Of a stretch of DNA of 21,325 bases, positions 1 to 7,549 are shown in pieces (the stretch's first letter is position 1; each line of letters starts with the position of its first letter). Below the pieces are notes generated by a model. The model did not search any database. It was given only the letters and a program-made list of their open reading frames with translations, and had not been told where the DNA came from. The DNA lies in the NCBI GenBank assembly GCA_045590755.1, contig JAZNRP010000043.1:1-21325 (forward strand), read 5' to 3'. The position numbers and the translations under genes were made by a program. The stretch is from SIG565 sp045590755 (lineage in GTDB: Bacteria > Bacillota > Clostridia > Oscillospirales > Acutalibacteraceae).

Positions 1-2
1 AT

Positions 3-527
3 CCCGCAAAGAACCCAACAAGACCTATGATACTACCAGAACTTTCAGAACTAGATTATTTAGCTAGAAGATACGAAATAATGTATGACCAAGGAAACAA
101 TAAAATAGTTGTAAGAGATATAAAAACTAAACAAGTAATTGAAGATGAAAGAAAAGAATTAAAAGCTGTATTCGCAAACGTATGGTTAGTTTCAGCAGGA
201 TTAAAAACAAATCCAGTTGAGCAAAGAAAAGGTGTTAAAGAAGCATTTTCATCTGATAAAGCAAATCTATATGCGTATATATCAAGATATATTGTTTATA
301 AACTTCAAACAACTGGTACATTTGATACAGTAGAATTATATAAAAATGTAAAAAGTGTTCCAATGTATGAAAAAGTAGTTTTAAATTTATGTAAAAATGA
401 AATGCAACTACAAATGATAATGAATATGTATGCAAGGATTGCTAGATCAAACAAACCTGTAGTAAAACCACAAGTTTTACATAGTAAAGAACACGCAGAA
501 CAACTGCTAGCTCAAAGACGTATGTAG
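3..527 (+). CDS. Unrecognised protein, 5' end outside the window
   Basis: The reading frame is already open at the window edge and the first ATG inside (27) has no ribosome binding site, so the gene almost certainly begins upstream and about 174 residues of its C-terminus are visible. The protein is hydrophilic, mixed alpha/beta in appearance, rich in Lys, Val, Asn and Tyr, with no signal peptide or membrane segment and a basic C-terminal tail. I do not recognise the family. Arginine is mostly AGA and leucine mostly TTA, and GC is far lower than in the genes that follow (17/60 and 15/60 G+C on two hand-counted lines, against 32/60 at 1081-1140). This fits a phage or recently acquired gene, or a contig junction near 530-570. 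Only 45 bases separate it from the lipoprotein gene downstream. Confidence 0.6.
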   Translation, partial: PAKNPTRPMILPELSELDYLARRYEIMYDQGNNKIVVRDIKTKQVIEDERKELKAVFANVWLVSAGLKTNPVEQRKGVKEAFSSDKANLYAYISRYIVYKLQTTGTFDTVELYKNVKSVPMYEKVVLNLCKNEMQLQMIMNMYARIARSNKPVVKPQVLHSKEHAEQLLAQRRM

Positions 528-556
528 TTGTAAAAATATACATTATATGATAATAT
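528..556 (+). promoter_or_regulatory. Possible promoter for the ABC importer operon
   Basis: TTGTAA (528-533) is followed after 17 bases by TGA-TAATAT (-10 at 551-556, with an extended TGn). An alternative -10, TATGAT, lies at 546-551. The predicted start falls almost on the ribosome binding site AAGGAGG (561-567), so the leader would be very short. Weak assignment. Confidence 0.3.
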
Positions 557-572
557 CAATAAGGAGGTAGAA

Positions 573-1544
573 ATGAAAAAATTATTAAGTGTATTATTAG
601 TGTTGTGCTTGGTGTTTGCCTTTGCTTCGTGCGGCAAGGCAGAGCCCACAGTAAAGACAAATGTATTTATGATTTCGGGACCTACAGGTGTGGGCGCCGT
701 AAATCTTATGAAGGCCGCGAAGGACGGCACGAGCTTGGGTGATTATAACTTTACAGTAGTAACAAATCCTACCGAAATAGTTGCCAAAATTTCCAACAAG
801 GAAGCCGACATTGCGGCGGTTGCCACCAATATGGCATCATCAATCTACAATAAAACAGAGGGCGGCGTTACAGTTCTTGCCGTTAATACTTTAGGTGTTC
901 TAAATGTTCTTACAAACAAGGAAACAGAAATTACAAGTCTTGCTGACCTTCGCGGTAAAAAGATTTACACAACAGGTCAAGGTGCTAACCCCGAATATGT
1001 AATTGATTATCTGCTTACAAAAAACGGAATTAATCCCGATACAGATGTAGATATTCAGTTTAAGGCCGAAGGCACAGAGTTAGTTCCCGTATGGGCAACC
1101 GAGCCGGATGCTGTAATTATTGCACCCCAACCCGTTGCAACTTCTATTACAAATAAATATGAAGGATCTGCTTTGGCTATTGATTTAACAAAGGAATGGG
1201 AAAAGATAGGCGATAATTCTGCACTTATGATGGGCTGTGTAATTGTAAGAAATGAATTTTTAGCCGAAAATAAAGCCACCGTTGAACTGTTTTTAAAGGA
1301 ATACAAGGCATCGATTGAAAAGGTTAGCAGTGACATTGATACTACTGCCGCCCTTTGCGAAGAATACGGTATTATACCGTCTGCCGCTATCGCAAAAAAG
1401 GCAATACCCAACTGCAACACCTGCTTTGTAAGTGGTAATGAAATGAAAACCAAGCTTTCGGGCTATCTGTCGATACTTTTTGACGCCGATAAAAAGGCGG
1501 TAGGCGAAAAACTACCCGAAGACAATTTCTACTATGTCGGCTAA
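573..1544 (+). CDS. ABC transporter substrate-binding lipoprotein (NMT1/SsuA-like)
   Basis: This 323-residue protein is the extracellular ligand receptor of the importer encoded with the next two genes. Residues 1-20 form a lipoprotein signal peptide ending in the lipobox FASC, whose Cys20 would be lipidated after cleavage. The mature part resembles nitrate/sulfonate/taurine/thiamine-precursor (NMT1/THI5-like) binding proteins: an early GPTGVGA segment, a middle LADLRGKKIYTTGQGANPEY segment typical of the hinge and ligand loop, and a DAVIIAPQPVAT stretch. Start is ATG 573 with AAGGAGG five bases upstream. The last 11 bases overlap the permease gene, which implies coupled translation. The substrate cannot be read from the sequence. 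No TPP, cobalamin or T-box leader precedes it, so no ligand can be inferred from regulation. Confidence 0.85.
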   Translation: MKKLLSVLLVLCLVFAFASCGKAEPTVKTNVFMISGPTGVGAVNLMKAAKDGTSLGDYNFTVVTNPTEIVAKISNKEADIAAVATNMASSIYNKTEGGVTVLAVNTLGVLNVLTNKETEITSLADLRGKKIYTTGQGANPEYVIDYLLTKNGINPDTDVDIQFKAEGTELVPVWATEPDAVIIAPQPVATSITNKYEGSALAIDLTKEWEKIGDNSALMMGCVIVRNEFLAENKATVELFLKEYKASIEKVSSDIDTTAALCEEYGIIPSAAIAKKAIPNCNTCFVSGNEMKTKLSGYLSILFDADKKAVGEKLPEDNFYYVG

Positions 1545-2292
1545 ATTAAAGCGTATAGTATATTCTATACTGTCGGTAATGTTCTGGGTTGCGGTGTGGC
1601 ATATATCGGCCTCTCTTGCGAACAAGGGCTTAATGCTTAAAATACCGTTACCGCTTGACACGATAAGTGCATTGCTTGACTACTGTACGGAAGGTACTTT
1701 CTGGCGGTCGGTCGGTACATCGCTTTTTCACATAATATTGGGTTTTGTGTCGGCCGTTTTGTTGGGCACGGGCTTTGGTATGCTATCAGGCGGCAGTTCC
1801 TTCTTCAAAACGGTTTTCTCCCCAATAGTTTATTTAATACGCTCAGTACCTGTAGCGGCATTTATAATTCTTGCTTGGCTTTGGGTACCTAATGCGGTGT
1901 TGCCGTCCTTTATTTCATTCTTAATGGTTTTCCCCATAATATTTACCCACATTGAAGCGGGACTGTTATCAATTGATAACCGACTGATTGAAATGGGCAG
2001 GGTATTCGGTATGAGCCGACTCGGAATTGTAAAGCACATAAAGCTACCGTCAGTACTGCCGCAAATGAGAGTGGCGTGTATTTCAGGCCTCGGCTTTGCG
2101 TGGAAATCGGGCGTTGCCGCCGAAGTAATATGCAATCCTACGGGCAGTATAGGCGCACTTTTATCTTCGGCTAAAACTACCATTGATTACCCAAGGGTGT
2201 TCGCTGTAATACTGACTATTGTGATTTTAAGTCTGATACTTGAAAACATAATAAAGCTTTTATGGAAGGAGAACAAATATGATAAGGTTTAA
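1534..2292 (+). CDS. ABC transporter permease (SsuC/TauC/ThiX-like)
   Basis: A 252-residue integral membrane subunit of the binding-protein-dependent transport family. Hydrophobic helices are visible at about residues 9-27, 60-85, 95-118, 122-145, 183-205 and 218-240. The EAA loop that contacts the ATPase lies in the segment around GRVFGMSRLGIVKHIKLPSV (about residues 155-174). Length is normal for this family. It overlaps the upstream lipoprotein gene by 11 bases and the downstream ATPase gene by 14, so the three subunits are made as one unit. The ATG at 1534 has no clear ribosome binding site, consistent with translational coupling. Membrane location is certain from hydropathy; the substrate remains unknown. 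Confidence 0.87.
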   Translation: MSAKLKRIVYSILSVMFWVAVWHISASLANKGLMLKIPLPLDTISALLDYCTEGTFWRSVGTSLFHIILGFVSAVLLGTGFGMLSGGSSFFKTVFSPIVYLIRSVPVAAFIILAWLWVPNAVLPSFISFLMVFPIIFTHIEAGLLSIDNRLIEMGRVFGMSRLGIVKHIKLPSVLPQMRVACISGLGFAWKSGVAAEVICNPTGSIGALLSSAKTTIDYPRVFAVILTIVILSLILENIIKLLWKENKYDKV

Positions 2293-2836
2293 TTCGGTTT
2301 GTTTTTCCTACGGTAAAAGAACGGTGCTACGGGATTTTAATTTAGAAATTCTAAAAGGAGAACACATCTGTCTTTTCGGTGAGTCGGGCGTTGGTAAAAC
2401 TACGGTGCTGCGTCTTATAATGGGTCTTGAAAAGGTAAATTCAGGCAGTATTGAAGGGTTGGAAAACAAGAAAATTTCGGCAGTTTTTCAGGAAGACAGA
2501 CTATTACCCTTCAAAACCGTACTCGAAAATCTTACACTTTTCGGTACTCAAGAAAAGGCTCTGGAGCTTTTAGATGAACTCAGTATTAGTGATGCAAAAA
2601 ACCTATTACCCCAAAATCTAAGTGGCGGAATGGCGCGGCGTGTAGCAATTGCAAGGGCGCTTATGTTGGACGCCGACATATATATTTTTGATGAAATATT
2701 TAACGGCATAGATGACGATAATGTGCGCAAAACGGCCGAGCTTATAAATAAAACAGTAATGGGTAAAACCGTGGTTATGGTGTCACATAACAAGCGGGAT
2801 GCGCTGCTTCTCGGCGCTAAAGAGATATTAATGTAA
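2279..2836 (+). CDS. ABC transporter ATP-binding protein (SsuB/TauB-like, short)
   Basis: The cytoplasmic ATPase of the importer. It shows Walker A GESGVGKTT (about residues 35-43), a Q-loop FQEDRLLPF, the signature LSGGMARR, Walker B IYIFDEIF and the H-loop VSHN, so it should be catalytically competent. At 185 residues it is shorter than the usual 240-260; it ends soon after the H-loop and so lacks the C-terminal extension of SsuB. The start ATG 2279 is preceded by AAGGAG (2266-2271) and lies inside the permease gene. A terminator follows four bases after the stop, making this the last gene of the operon. Confidence 0.88.
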   Translation: MIRFNSVCFSYGKRTVLRDFNLEILKGEHICLFGESGVGKTTVLRLIMGLEKVNSGSIEGLENKKISAVFQEDRLLPFKTVLENLTLFGTQEKALELLDELSISDAKNLLPQNLSGGMARRVAIARALMLDADIYIFDEIFNGIDDDNVRKTAELINKTVMGKTVVMVSHNKRDALLLGAKEILM

Positions 2837-2870
2837 AAAACTCTGTACCGATTTCGGTACAGAGTTTTCT
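2837..2870 (+). terminator. Intrinsic terminator after the ABC operon
   Basis: CTCTGTACCGA (2841-2851) pairs with TCGGTACAGAG (2854-2864) across a two-base loop, flanked by AAAA before and TTTT after. It ends the ABC operon before the holA promoter. Confidence 0.85.
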
Positions 2871-2878
2871 GTTTTCTC

Positions 2879-2906
2879 TTGAATAATATTTTTTAAGTGA
2901 TATAAT
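2879..2906 (+). promoter_or_regulatory. Promoter of the holA operon
   Basis: TTGAAT (2879-2884), 16-base spacer, extended -10 TGA-TATAAT (hexamer 2901-2906). Predicted start is about 2913, leaving a short leader that carries GAAGGGA at 2926-2932. Confidence 0.7.
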
Positions 2907-2942
2907 ATTATTGTAAATTATTTATGAAGGGATGTGTTCGGT

Positions 2943-4004
2943 GTGCCTGTATGTTATGAAAATATGCTCAAAAGCAGTTTGGCAAACGGGAGCTTGCTGA
3001 GGGCATATTTTATATTTGGCAACGATGCATATCTTAAAAAGCAGTATGTTGATAAAATAATTGACAAAACGGTGGACAGAGACGATATATTCAATTTTAT
3101 TGCTTTCACCGATGAAGCCGATTTACAGGAAATATATGATGCAGTAGAGCAGTTTCCCATAATGAATGATAAAAAGTGTGTACTGCTTACAGATTATGAT
3201 TTTGAACACGCGGCTAAAAATGATTTTGAAAAGTTAGTCGAGATACTGTCTAATGTACCCGATAGCTGCGTATTTATTGTCTGGTGCAATAATATTGAAT
3301 TTGAGTTTAAGAAAAACACTAAGGCAAAGGAAATAGCGTCAGCGGTAGAAAAGTGCGGCGGTATGGCGGTGCAGATAGACCACCGCAGTGTTGCCGAGCT
3401 TAAAAGAATGCTGGAAAAGGGTGCCGAAAAGCGCGGCGCACAGTTAGAAAGCGGCGTGGCAGAGTATTTAATAGAAATCAGCTCTGATGATATAAATGTT
3501 TTAATAAGTGAGCTTGAAAAGCTCTGCGCATATGTAGGCGGCGGTAAAATTACCAAAGATACAATAGATAAGGTCTGTGTAAAATCGTATGCCGCATCGG
3601 TTTATAATTTATCTAAGGAGATTTTTTCTCTTAATATAACCGGTGTAATGAAGCTGCTTGATGAGCTTTTCTTTATGCGGGTTGATGCCACACCAATTCT
3701 GCACAGTATTTTTACCACCTTTATAGATGCTTACAGGGTGTTTAATGCGCAAAAAGCGGGGATTAATATACCCACAGTTGCCAAGGATTTCGGCTACGGA
3801 AAACGCGAATTTGTTTTAACAAAGCTACCTACAGGCACTAAAAAATTAGACGAGAATAAGTTTAATTTGTGTTTTTCTGCGCTTGTTTTGGCTGACAAGG
3901 CTCTTAAAAGCTTTAGTGTTAACGAGCGTACGGTGCTTGAAGAATTAGCGGTTCGGCTTATCTATATTTTATCTCGGGGTGAAGACATTGCTGAGAATCG
4001 ATAA
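2943..4004 (+). CDS. holA: DNA polymerase III subunit delta
   Basis: HolA is the clamp-loader subunit that opens the sliding clamp. The N-terminus has the family pattern of a short leader, an LLRAYFIFGNDAYLKKQYVDKI segment matching the usual YFLYGEEEYL box, and then a degenerate P-loop-type fold without a Walker A. The centre (about residues 145-210) has the helix-rich lid with LISELEKLCAYVGG, and the C-terminal third is the all-helical collar. Total is about 353 residues, against 330-350 usually. I prefer GTG 2943 because GAAGGGA (2926-2932) is too close to GTG 2934; the frame stays open to 2934, and ATG 2964 is also possible. It overlaps rnmV. Confidence 0.85.
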   Translation: MPVCYENMLKSSLANGSLLRAYFIFGNDAYLKKQYVDKIIDKTVDRDDIFNFIAFTDEADLQEIYDAVEQFPIMNDKKCVLLTDYDFEHAAKNDFEKLVEILSNVPDSCVFIVWCNNIEFEFKKNTKAKEIASAVEKCGGMAVQIDHRSVAELKRMLEKGAEKRGAQLESGVAEYLIEISSDDINVLISELEKLCAYVGGGKITKDTIDKVCVKSYAASVYNLSKEIFSLNITGVMKLLDELFFMRVDATPILHSIFTTFIDAYRVFNAQKAGINIPTVAKDFGYGKREFVLTKLPTGTKKLDENKFNLCFSALVLADKALKSFSVNERTVLEELAVRLIYILSRGEDIAENR

Positions 4005-4587
4005 GGCGGTAATAGTAGAAGGCAAATACGATAAAATACGGCTTCAAAACATAATTGATGCACTAATCATACAAACCGACGGTTTTGCTATATTCAAGGA
4101 CAAGGAAAAACAGGCGCTTATACGCACTCTGGCAGAGAAAAACGGAATTATCGTTCTTACCGATTCTGATTCGGCGGGTAGGGTAATCCGCATGCATCTT
4201 AAAAATATAGTGGCGGACAGTAGCATCACAAATGTTTATCTGCCACAGATTTTAGGTAAAGAAAAACGGAAAAGCAAAAAAAGCGCCGAAGGATTTTTGG
4301 GTGTTGAAGGCACCGATGATGAAATAATAATTGAAGCGTTTAGAAAATTTGGCGTAACTGCGGCAGTGACCGATAAAAAACGGCGTGCCGTTACAAAGGG
4401 AGATTTGTTTTCCTTAGGGCTTTCAGGCAGAGAAAACAGTGAAAAATTACGGCGTGAGCTATTAAACCGTTTAGGTTTTCCCTATATGTCGGCAAACGCA
4501 TTTTTAGATTTAATCAACGCCCTTTACGGCTACGAAAAATTTTTGGAGGTGCTAGACGGTTGGCGGCAAGAACAAACCAAAAAATGA
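3988..4587 (+). CDS. rnmV: Ribonuclease M5 (Toprim domain)
   Basis: RNase M5 performs the final maturation of 5S rRNA, cutting a ribosomal-protein-bound precursor. The N-terminal Toprim domain carries the conserved glutamate in IVEGKYD (about residues 9-15) and the DxD motif in LTDSDSAG. A C-terminal part of about 100 residues (GLSGRENSEKLRRELLNRLG) matches the family, and about 200 residues is close to the usual 180-190. The gene overlaps the end of holA. I favour TTG 3988, because GGGGTGA (3976-3982) sits five bases before it; GTG 3979 in the same frame is an alternative without a ribosome binding site. rnmV often lies beside ksgA in Firmicutes; here it follows holA instead. Confidence 0.85.
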   Translation: MLRIDKAVIVEGKYDKIRLQNIIDALIIQTDGFAIFKDKEKQALIRTLAEKNGIIVLTDSDSAGRVIRMHLKNIVADSSITNVYLPQILGKEKRKSKKSAEGFLGVEGTDDEIIIEAFRKFGVTAAVTDKKRRAVTKGDLFSLGLSGRENSEKLRRELLNRLGFPYMSANAFLDLINALYGYEKFLEVLDGWRQEQTKK

Positions 4588-5561
4588 AGCTTCTGTATAT
4601 AATTGATATACTAAAAAAGCATAGTGATGAAGAAAATCCTATAAATGCAACCGAGCTTTGCGAAAGGCTTGAAGCAGTGGGTGTTTCTGCCGAGCGAAAG
4701 GCGATTTATAACGATATAGATACCCTTATTGATTTCGGTTACGACATTGTAAAAACACGAACCCCCAGGTTTGGCTATTTTTTAGCGTCGCGTGAATTTG
4801 AACTGCCCGAAGTGTATCTGCTTGGCGATGCGGTACGCTCTGCTGAGTTTATTACCCCTAAAAAGACCAGAGAGCTAATAGCCAAGCTTGATTCAATGCT
4901 TAGTGTTAATCAGGCAAGACAGCGGGAGAAGAATATTTACATAGCCGCTAAAAACAAATGCAAAAATGAAGAAATTTATTATAGTATTGATAAAATAAGC
5001 ACGGCTATCAAGGACAAGAAAAAAATTTCACTTATATACTGCCAGCGTGCTTTACTCGAAGGCAAAAATATAGCCGTTACCGAAAAGGCTATGACAATAA
5101 GCCCCTATGCGCTTATATGGGAAAACGATAAATACTATCTTATAGGTAATAATGCAAAGTACGATAACCTTATTCATCTGCGGCTTGACCGCATAAAGCG
5201 TGTGGAAATTACCGAAGACAAGGCACGACATTTTTCTGAAGTATCAGAGTATAGCGAGTTTTTCGATGTTGCCGACTATACCGCCAAAACCTTTAATATG
5301 TACACAGGTGTCAGCTCGGAGGTAGAGCTTCGTTGCTCAAAAAGAATACTCGAGCAGATTATTGACCGTTTTTCCGAAGAAATCTTTATTTACAAGGTAA
5401 CAGATGATACCTTCACCTTCAGAACAAATGCCGTTTTAAGCCACGGGCTTGTATCCTGGATTTTGCAGTACGGCGCAGACATTCAGGTAATTTCTCCAAA
5501 AGCACTCAAAGCGGATGTTCTTAAAACGCTTACCGAAACAAAGGAAAAATATAATGCTTAA
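4560..5561 (+). CDS. WYL-domain transcriptional regulator
   Basis: A 333-residue DNA-binding regulator. The N-terminal 75 residues form an HTH_11-type winged helix (KMKLLYIIDILKKHSDEENP, then ERKAIYNDIDTLIDFGYDI, where the recognition helix lies). The middle carries a WYL domain, with the sequence ISPYALIWENDKYYLIG replacing the canonical Trp-Tyr-Leu by Tyr-Tyr-Leu, followed by LRLDRIKRVEI. The C-terminal WCX-like extension is about 100 residues. WYL domains bind nucleic acid or nucleotide-type ligands and many regulate DNA-damage or defence genes; the target here is unknown. The start is TTG 4560, supported by GGAGGTG at 4544-4550, and it overlaps rnmV by 28 bases, so all three genes are translated as a chain. 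Confidence 0.82.
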   Translation: MAARTNQKMKLLYIIDILKKHSDEENPINATELCERLEAVGVSAERKAIYNDIDTLIDFGYDIVKTRTPRFGYFLASREFELPEVYLLGDAVRSAEFITPKKTRELIAKLDSMLSVNQARQREKNIYIAAKNKCKNEEIYYSIDKISTAIKDKKKISLIYCQRALLEGKNIAVTEKAMTISPYALIWENDKYYLIGNNAKYDNLIHLRLDRIKRVEITEDKARHFSEVSEYSEFFDVADYTAKTFNMYTGVSSEVELRCSKRILEQIIDRFSEEIFIYKVTDDTFTFRTNAVLSHGLVSWILQYGADIQVISPKALKADVLKTLTETKEKYNA

Positions 5562-5877
5562 TATTTTCAAGAGAAAAGACAAAAATACCGAATTGTTAAA
5601 GAAGTTTGATGGCAGAACGGTTAGATACATAACTAAACGAAATGTGGATGAAAACGGAAATGTCAATCACTTTGTTGTAAGCAAAAACGGCAGAATTGTG
5701 GTAATTGATGACGAAATACGCATTATTGACGGCGAAAAGGATTTATTTAGGTGCGGGGTGGATGATAGCCGCTATTATATGTTACTGAGCGGCGACGGAA
5801 TTACAATAGAAGGTCAAAACTCTATTGGCGGACAAGATGATTCCTTCACTGTATATTTTTCATATTATCGCAAATAG
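5554..5877 (+). CDS. Small hypothetical protein, last gene of the holA operon
   Basis: A 107-residue soluble protein with no signal peptide or transmembrane segment. It is rich in beta-strand-like alternation (FVVSKNGRIVVIDDEIRIIDG) and ends in a YFSYYRK tail. I do not recognise the family. The start is placed at ATG 5554, preceded by AAAGGA (5540-5545), rather than at the in-frame ATG 5515, because 5554 has the ribosome binding site and overlaps the upstream stop by eight bases like the other joints of this operon. It could act with the WYL regulator, but nothing in the sequence shows how. Confidence 0.7.
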   Translation: MLNIFKRKDKNTELLKKFDGRTVRYITKRNVDENGNVNHFVVSKNGRIVVIDDEIRIIDGEKDLFRCGVDDSRYYMLLSGDGITIEGQNSIGGQDDSFTVYFSYYRK

Positions 5878-5879
5878 AC

Positions 5880-5908
5880 TTGACAAAACGGAAATTTATG
5901 TATAGGAT
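5880..5908 (+). promoter_or_regulatory. Promoter-like element just upstream of a terminator
   Basis: A perfect -35 TTGACA (5880-5885), 17-base spacer and TAGGAT (5903-5908) predict a start near 5915, which is the first base of the terminator stem. Either it drives the phage-type gene at 5981 through the hairpin, or it is fortuitous. No other promoter is visible for 5981. Confidence 0.4.
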
Positions 5909-5914
5909 TAAATT

Positions 5915-5951
5915 ATAGGGAGTTACTGATTTCAGTAACTCCCTATTTTTT
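5915..5951 (+). terminator. Intrinsic terminator after the holA operon
   Basis: ATAGGGAGTTACTGA (5915-5929) pairs perfectly over 15 bp with 5932-5946 across a two-base loop, followed by a T tract. It lies between the small gene ending at 5877 and the phage-type gene at 5981. Confidence 0.85.
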
Positions 5952-5980
5952 GTGGGCAATTTTATTTAAGGAGAGAATAT

Positions 5981-7267
5981 ATGTCTATAAGGACAGTTAG
6001 TTACTTACTAAGCGGCGAAAATGATTCGCCACTCACACCGCAGTATGGCGGTGTAAGGTATGAAGACAATGCTACAAGTGTTGTTTTCACACTGGAGGAA
6101 AATTATAAACTTAATATTGAAAACGCGTACCAGGGTACTGAATTGGTTTACAGAATTGATTTTAATTCACGGAATGCAGGGTATAACCCGTCGGAAAATC
6201 TTGTACTTACCGATAATACAGTAAGCCGCACTATTCCGCTTTGCATGACCTTTTACGGCGAGCAGATAACGGCCACACTTGTTATAACGGCTATTGATAA
6301 TGACGGTAATGCGGTGGGAACCGTACTGAGCCCCGAAATTAAAATATATTTCGATGATGTGGCAAAGGATGAGCCATATGACAGTGTAATAGGCGAAAAT
6401 ATATCTGCCGCAGAAAAAAGAGCTGAAGAATTTTGCGTGTTGGCTGAAAAGCATATGGGACTTGCCGAAGGCTTTGCAGACATTGCCGCAGATAACGCCG
6501 CATTTTCACAAGCCGCTGCAGATAACGCCGCCGACAGTGCGGCAATAGCTAAGTCGGCTGAGCAAAATATAGAAGCGGTGGTAGAAAACCATAAATCAGA
6601 TGTTTTAGCGCACAGTGCTTTGTTTGAAGGCAAGGTAGATAAAGCAGACGGTATGGGCTTATCAAGTAATGACTATACTTTAGCAGAAAAACAGAAATTA
6701 GCTTTAATTGAAAACGGTGCTCAGGTAAACATAGCGCCCGACCAGACCTATTTACCGACAAGCGAAAACGCCCAAAGCGGTAAGGCAGTGGCAGGGGCCA
6801 TACAAGCCGCCAAAAGCTATTGGAAAAAGATAGTCAATATAACAACAACCGAAGAAGTTAACGGTATAATTTCGACGACAGAAGAGTTTCCCGACCTTTC
6901 AAAATGCAAAGAATTTATAATAAGAGCTGAATTCCCCAAAAGCACCACGGGCGAAAAAATCTCGTTGGGCTCAGCTAAGATTGATTTCAATAACGGTGTG
7001 CAGGTTGGATTTCGTTTTAATAGCATAAATTTAGACCCCACGGGAATCTGCGAAGTAAGATGTCACATCTTGATTGCCGCCAGGTTATTACATAGTGTCG
7101 GCACATACCAAGCAACCGGTGTACCGTCTGTTACGGGAAGTATGCACACTTTGGTCGGCGAAAGAAACATAGATGCTATAAAGAATATTAATTTTTTAAT
7201 GAGCAACAGTGCGAATTTTTTACCTGTTGGCACTAAATTTGCAATTTTTGGAAGGGTGGAGAATTAG
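5981..7267 (+). CDS. BppU-like phage baseplate / tail-fibre protein
   Basis: A 428-residue protein resembling the distal tail proteins of Firmicute phages. Residues 1-130 look like a BppU-type beta-sandwich (ENDSPLTPQYGGVRYEDNATS; VFTLEENYKLN). Residues 135-205 form an Ala-rich helical stalk with repeated AADNAA. Residues 218-275 carry the tail-fibre signatures GMGLSSNDYTLAEKQKL, ENGAQVN and SENAQSGKAVAGAI. The C-terminal 140 residues are a divergent tip, presumably receptor-binding. GGAGAG lies at 5970-5975 and ATG at 5981. It is followed directly by the small companion gene, but no capsid, tail-tube, holin, lysin or integrase genes are near, so it is an orphan remnant or a domesticated module. 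The family call is from motifs only. Confidence 0.75.
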   Translation: MSIRTVSYLLSGENDSPLTPQYGGVRYEDNATSVVFTLEENYKLNIENAYQGTELVYRIDFNSRNAGYNPSENLVLTDNTVSRTIPLCMTFYGEQITATLVITAIDNDGNAVGTVLSPEIKIYFDDVAKDEPYDSVIGENISAAEKRAEEFCVLAEKHMGLAEGFADIAADNAAFSQAAADNAADSAAIAKSAEQNIEAVVENHKSDVLAHSALFEGKVDKADGMGLSSNDYTLAEKQKLALIENGAQVNIAPDQTYLPTSENAQSGKAVAGAIQAAKSYWKKIVNITTTEEVNGIISTTEEFPDLSKCKEFIIRAEFPKSTTGEKISLGSAKIDFNNGVQVGFRFNSINLDPTGICEVRCHILIAARLLHSVGTYQATGVPSVTGSMHTLVGERNIDAIKNINFLMSNSANFLPVGTKFAIFGRVEN

Positions 7268-7268
7268 T

Positions 7269-7487
7269 ATGAAGGTGTATAAAAACGGAGAGTATATTGA
7301 AATTGAAGATGTCGCAATTGCAGAGCCTATTCTTACATACGAGCAAAGAGTGGTTGACCGTATTCGTGAAGTGTACTCGATTGACGATGAGCTTGCAATT
7401 CTTCGCCAGAGAGAAACAAAACCCGAAGAATTTGCTGCGTATAATGATTTTGTAGAAAATATAAAGGCAGAAGAAAGAGCAATTTAA
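7269..7487 (+). CDS. Small phage tail-fibre companion protein
   Basis: A 72-residue acidic protein starting at ATG 7269, one base after the stop of the tail-fibre gene, with GGTGGAG at 7255-7261. The pattern KNGEYIEIED, then IDDELAILRQRETKPEEFAAYNDFVENIKAEE resembles the short proteins commonly found directly downstream of tail-fibre genes in Firmicute prophages, possibly fibre-assembly or attachment factors. A longer in-frame start at 7209 lies inside the tail-fibre gene and lacks a ribosome binding site, so it is not used. Confidence 0.65.
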   Translation: MKVYKNGEYIEIEDVAIAEPILTYEQRVVDRIREVYSIDDELAILRQRETKPEEFAAYNDFVENIKAEERAI

Positions 7488-7488
7488 C

Positions 7489-7517
7489 TTGAAAAAAGAA
7501 TAAATAGCGGCTATAAT
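7489..7517 (+). promoter_or_regulatory. Promoter of the EamA transporter
   Basis: TTGAAA (7489-7494), 17-base spacer, TATAAT (7512-7517). The predicted start, about 7524, lies about 26 bases before ATG 7550. No terminator separates it from the phage-type pair. Confidence 0.75.
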
Positions 7518-7549
7518 TAATCTTGCAAATAAAAATGAAAAGAGCATAT

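Noticed and set aside
528..572. Riboswitch leader for the ABC importer (TPP or similar)
   Set aside because: Only 45 bases are available and no conserved riboswitch core is present.
1055..1453. A 132-codon minus-strand frame inside the lipoprotein gene
   Set aside because: It is antisense to a clear coding gene with conserved family pattern; no promoter or ribosome binding site was found.
6253..6633. Minus-strand frames opposite the Ala-rich stalk of the tail-fibre gene
   Set aside because: Several overlapping frames arise from GCC/GCA-rich repeats; none has a ribosome binding site or a recognisable domain.
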